A stretch of 5,072 bases of DNA, taken from Candidatus Bathyarchaeota archaeon. GTDB taxonomy: Archaea; Thermoproteota; Bathyarchaeia; TCS64. The position numbers were made by a program, and so were the translations under genes. The DNA is taken from the NCBI GenBank assembly GCA_030613835.1, contig JAUWLH010000129.1:1-5072 (forward strand). Reading direction: 5' to 3'. Positions 4,800 to 5,072 of the stretch are shown piece after piece. Numbering within the stretch: position 1 is the stretch's first letter; each line of letters begins with the position of its first letter. The notes under the pieces were generated by a model. It did not search any database. It was not told the origin of the DNA and saw nothing but the letters and a program-made list of their open reading frames with translations.

Positions 4800-5072
4800 A
4801 TGAAGCTACCTTCCCTAGACCTGTCACTCCCATACATCACAGAGGAGCTTGAGGGCATAGGGGGCAAGATAAGGGCGCGCCCCGAGGACTTTGTCGTGGA
4901 GGAGGTACCCTTGTACGAGCCCTCGGGCTACGGGAGCCACCTCTACGTCAACTTAACGAAGAGGGAGCAGACTACCAGGGATGTGCAAGTCAAGTTAGCG
5001 GAACTGTTCAAGCTGAGGCCCAAGAACATTGGCACAGCGGGGCTCAAGGACAAGCACGCCGTGACCACGCAG
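4800..5072 (+). CDS. truD: tRNA pseudouridine synthase TruD (N-terminal part)
   Basis: These 91 codons run off the window edge; the whole archaeal enzyme is typically about 400 residues. TruD/Pus7 isomerises a uridine in tRNA to pseudouridine (position 13 in bacterial and archaeal tRNAs). Visible landmarks are GGKIRARPEDFVVEEVPLYE (21-40), the family opening; YGSHLYVNLTKREQTT (44-59); and NIGTAGLKDKHAVTTQ (76-91), where D84 in GLKDKHA is the catalytic aspartate that attacks the uridine. ATG 4800 is the only candidate start: there is no ATG, GTG or TTG between it and an in-frame TGA near 4752. The ribosome-binding site is weak (GGCGGGG about 10 bases upstream). Codon use is GC-rich with AGG for Arg, like the DUF1847 gene with which it is divergent. 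All the sequence shown is intact. Confidence 0.95.
   Translation, partial: MKLPSLDLSLPYITEELEGIGGKIRARPEDFVVEEVPLYEPSGYGSHLYVNLTKREQTTRDVQVKLAELFKLRPKNIGTAGLKDKHAVTTQ

Noticed and set aside
1..5072. CRISPR array, integrase site or complete insertion sequence
   Set aside because: No regularly spaced repeats, no transposase or integrase frame and no terminal inverted repeats were seen on either strand.

Overview
The window looks archaeal. The evidence is the archaeal-style TruD start, a stand-alone Lrp/AsnC ligand-binding (RAM) domain gene, TATA-like boxes about 25-35 bases ahead of several starts, Shine-Dalgarno sequences of the GGTGA type, heavy AGG/ATA codon use and many TTG starts. An uncultured Thermoproteota/Bathyarchaeia-type lineage is my guess; nothing in the window settles it.

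Layout. Positions 1-900 are AT-rich and decayed. They hold a possible C-terminal tail of a + strand gene (1-63), a truncated secreted repeat protein on the - strand (93-335), a promoter-bearing spacer, and a + strand stand-alone RAM gene broken by one missing base (556-785). Convergent to it is an intact - strand adenosine deaminase (904-2127). The spacer 2128-2411 separates the deaminase from a divergent flavoprotein. It carries an imperfect 23-bp-spaced direct repeat over the likely deaminase promoter and a strongly structured element (about 2223-2337) with T-tracts on both strands. The flavoprotein (2412-3179, CxxCxxC iron-sulfur-flavoprotein type) reads cleanly end to end except for one in-frame TGA at codon 136. 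Next come a - strand charged helical protein of unknown function (3274-3582), a small + strand ORF (3702-3899), a - strand cysteine-rich DUF1847 protein (3947-4627) and, divergent from that, the first 91 codons of the tRNA pseudouridine synthase TruD (4800 to the window end).

No gene pair forms an obvious operon; nearly every neighbour pair is divergent or convergent. The DUF1847/TruD end is visibly GC-richer and intact, while the left half is AT-richer and holds the broken genes. I see a core-genome flank joined to an accessory or decaying stretch rather than one coordinated system. I found no convincing undescribed multi-gene system. The most useful items are the two single-lesion genes (real recoding, recent pseudogenization or sequence error) and the structured spacer element.
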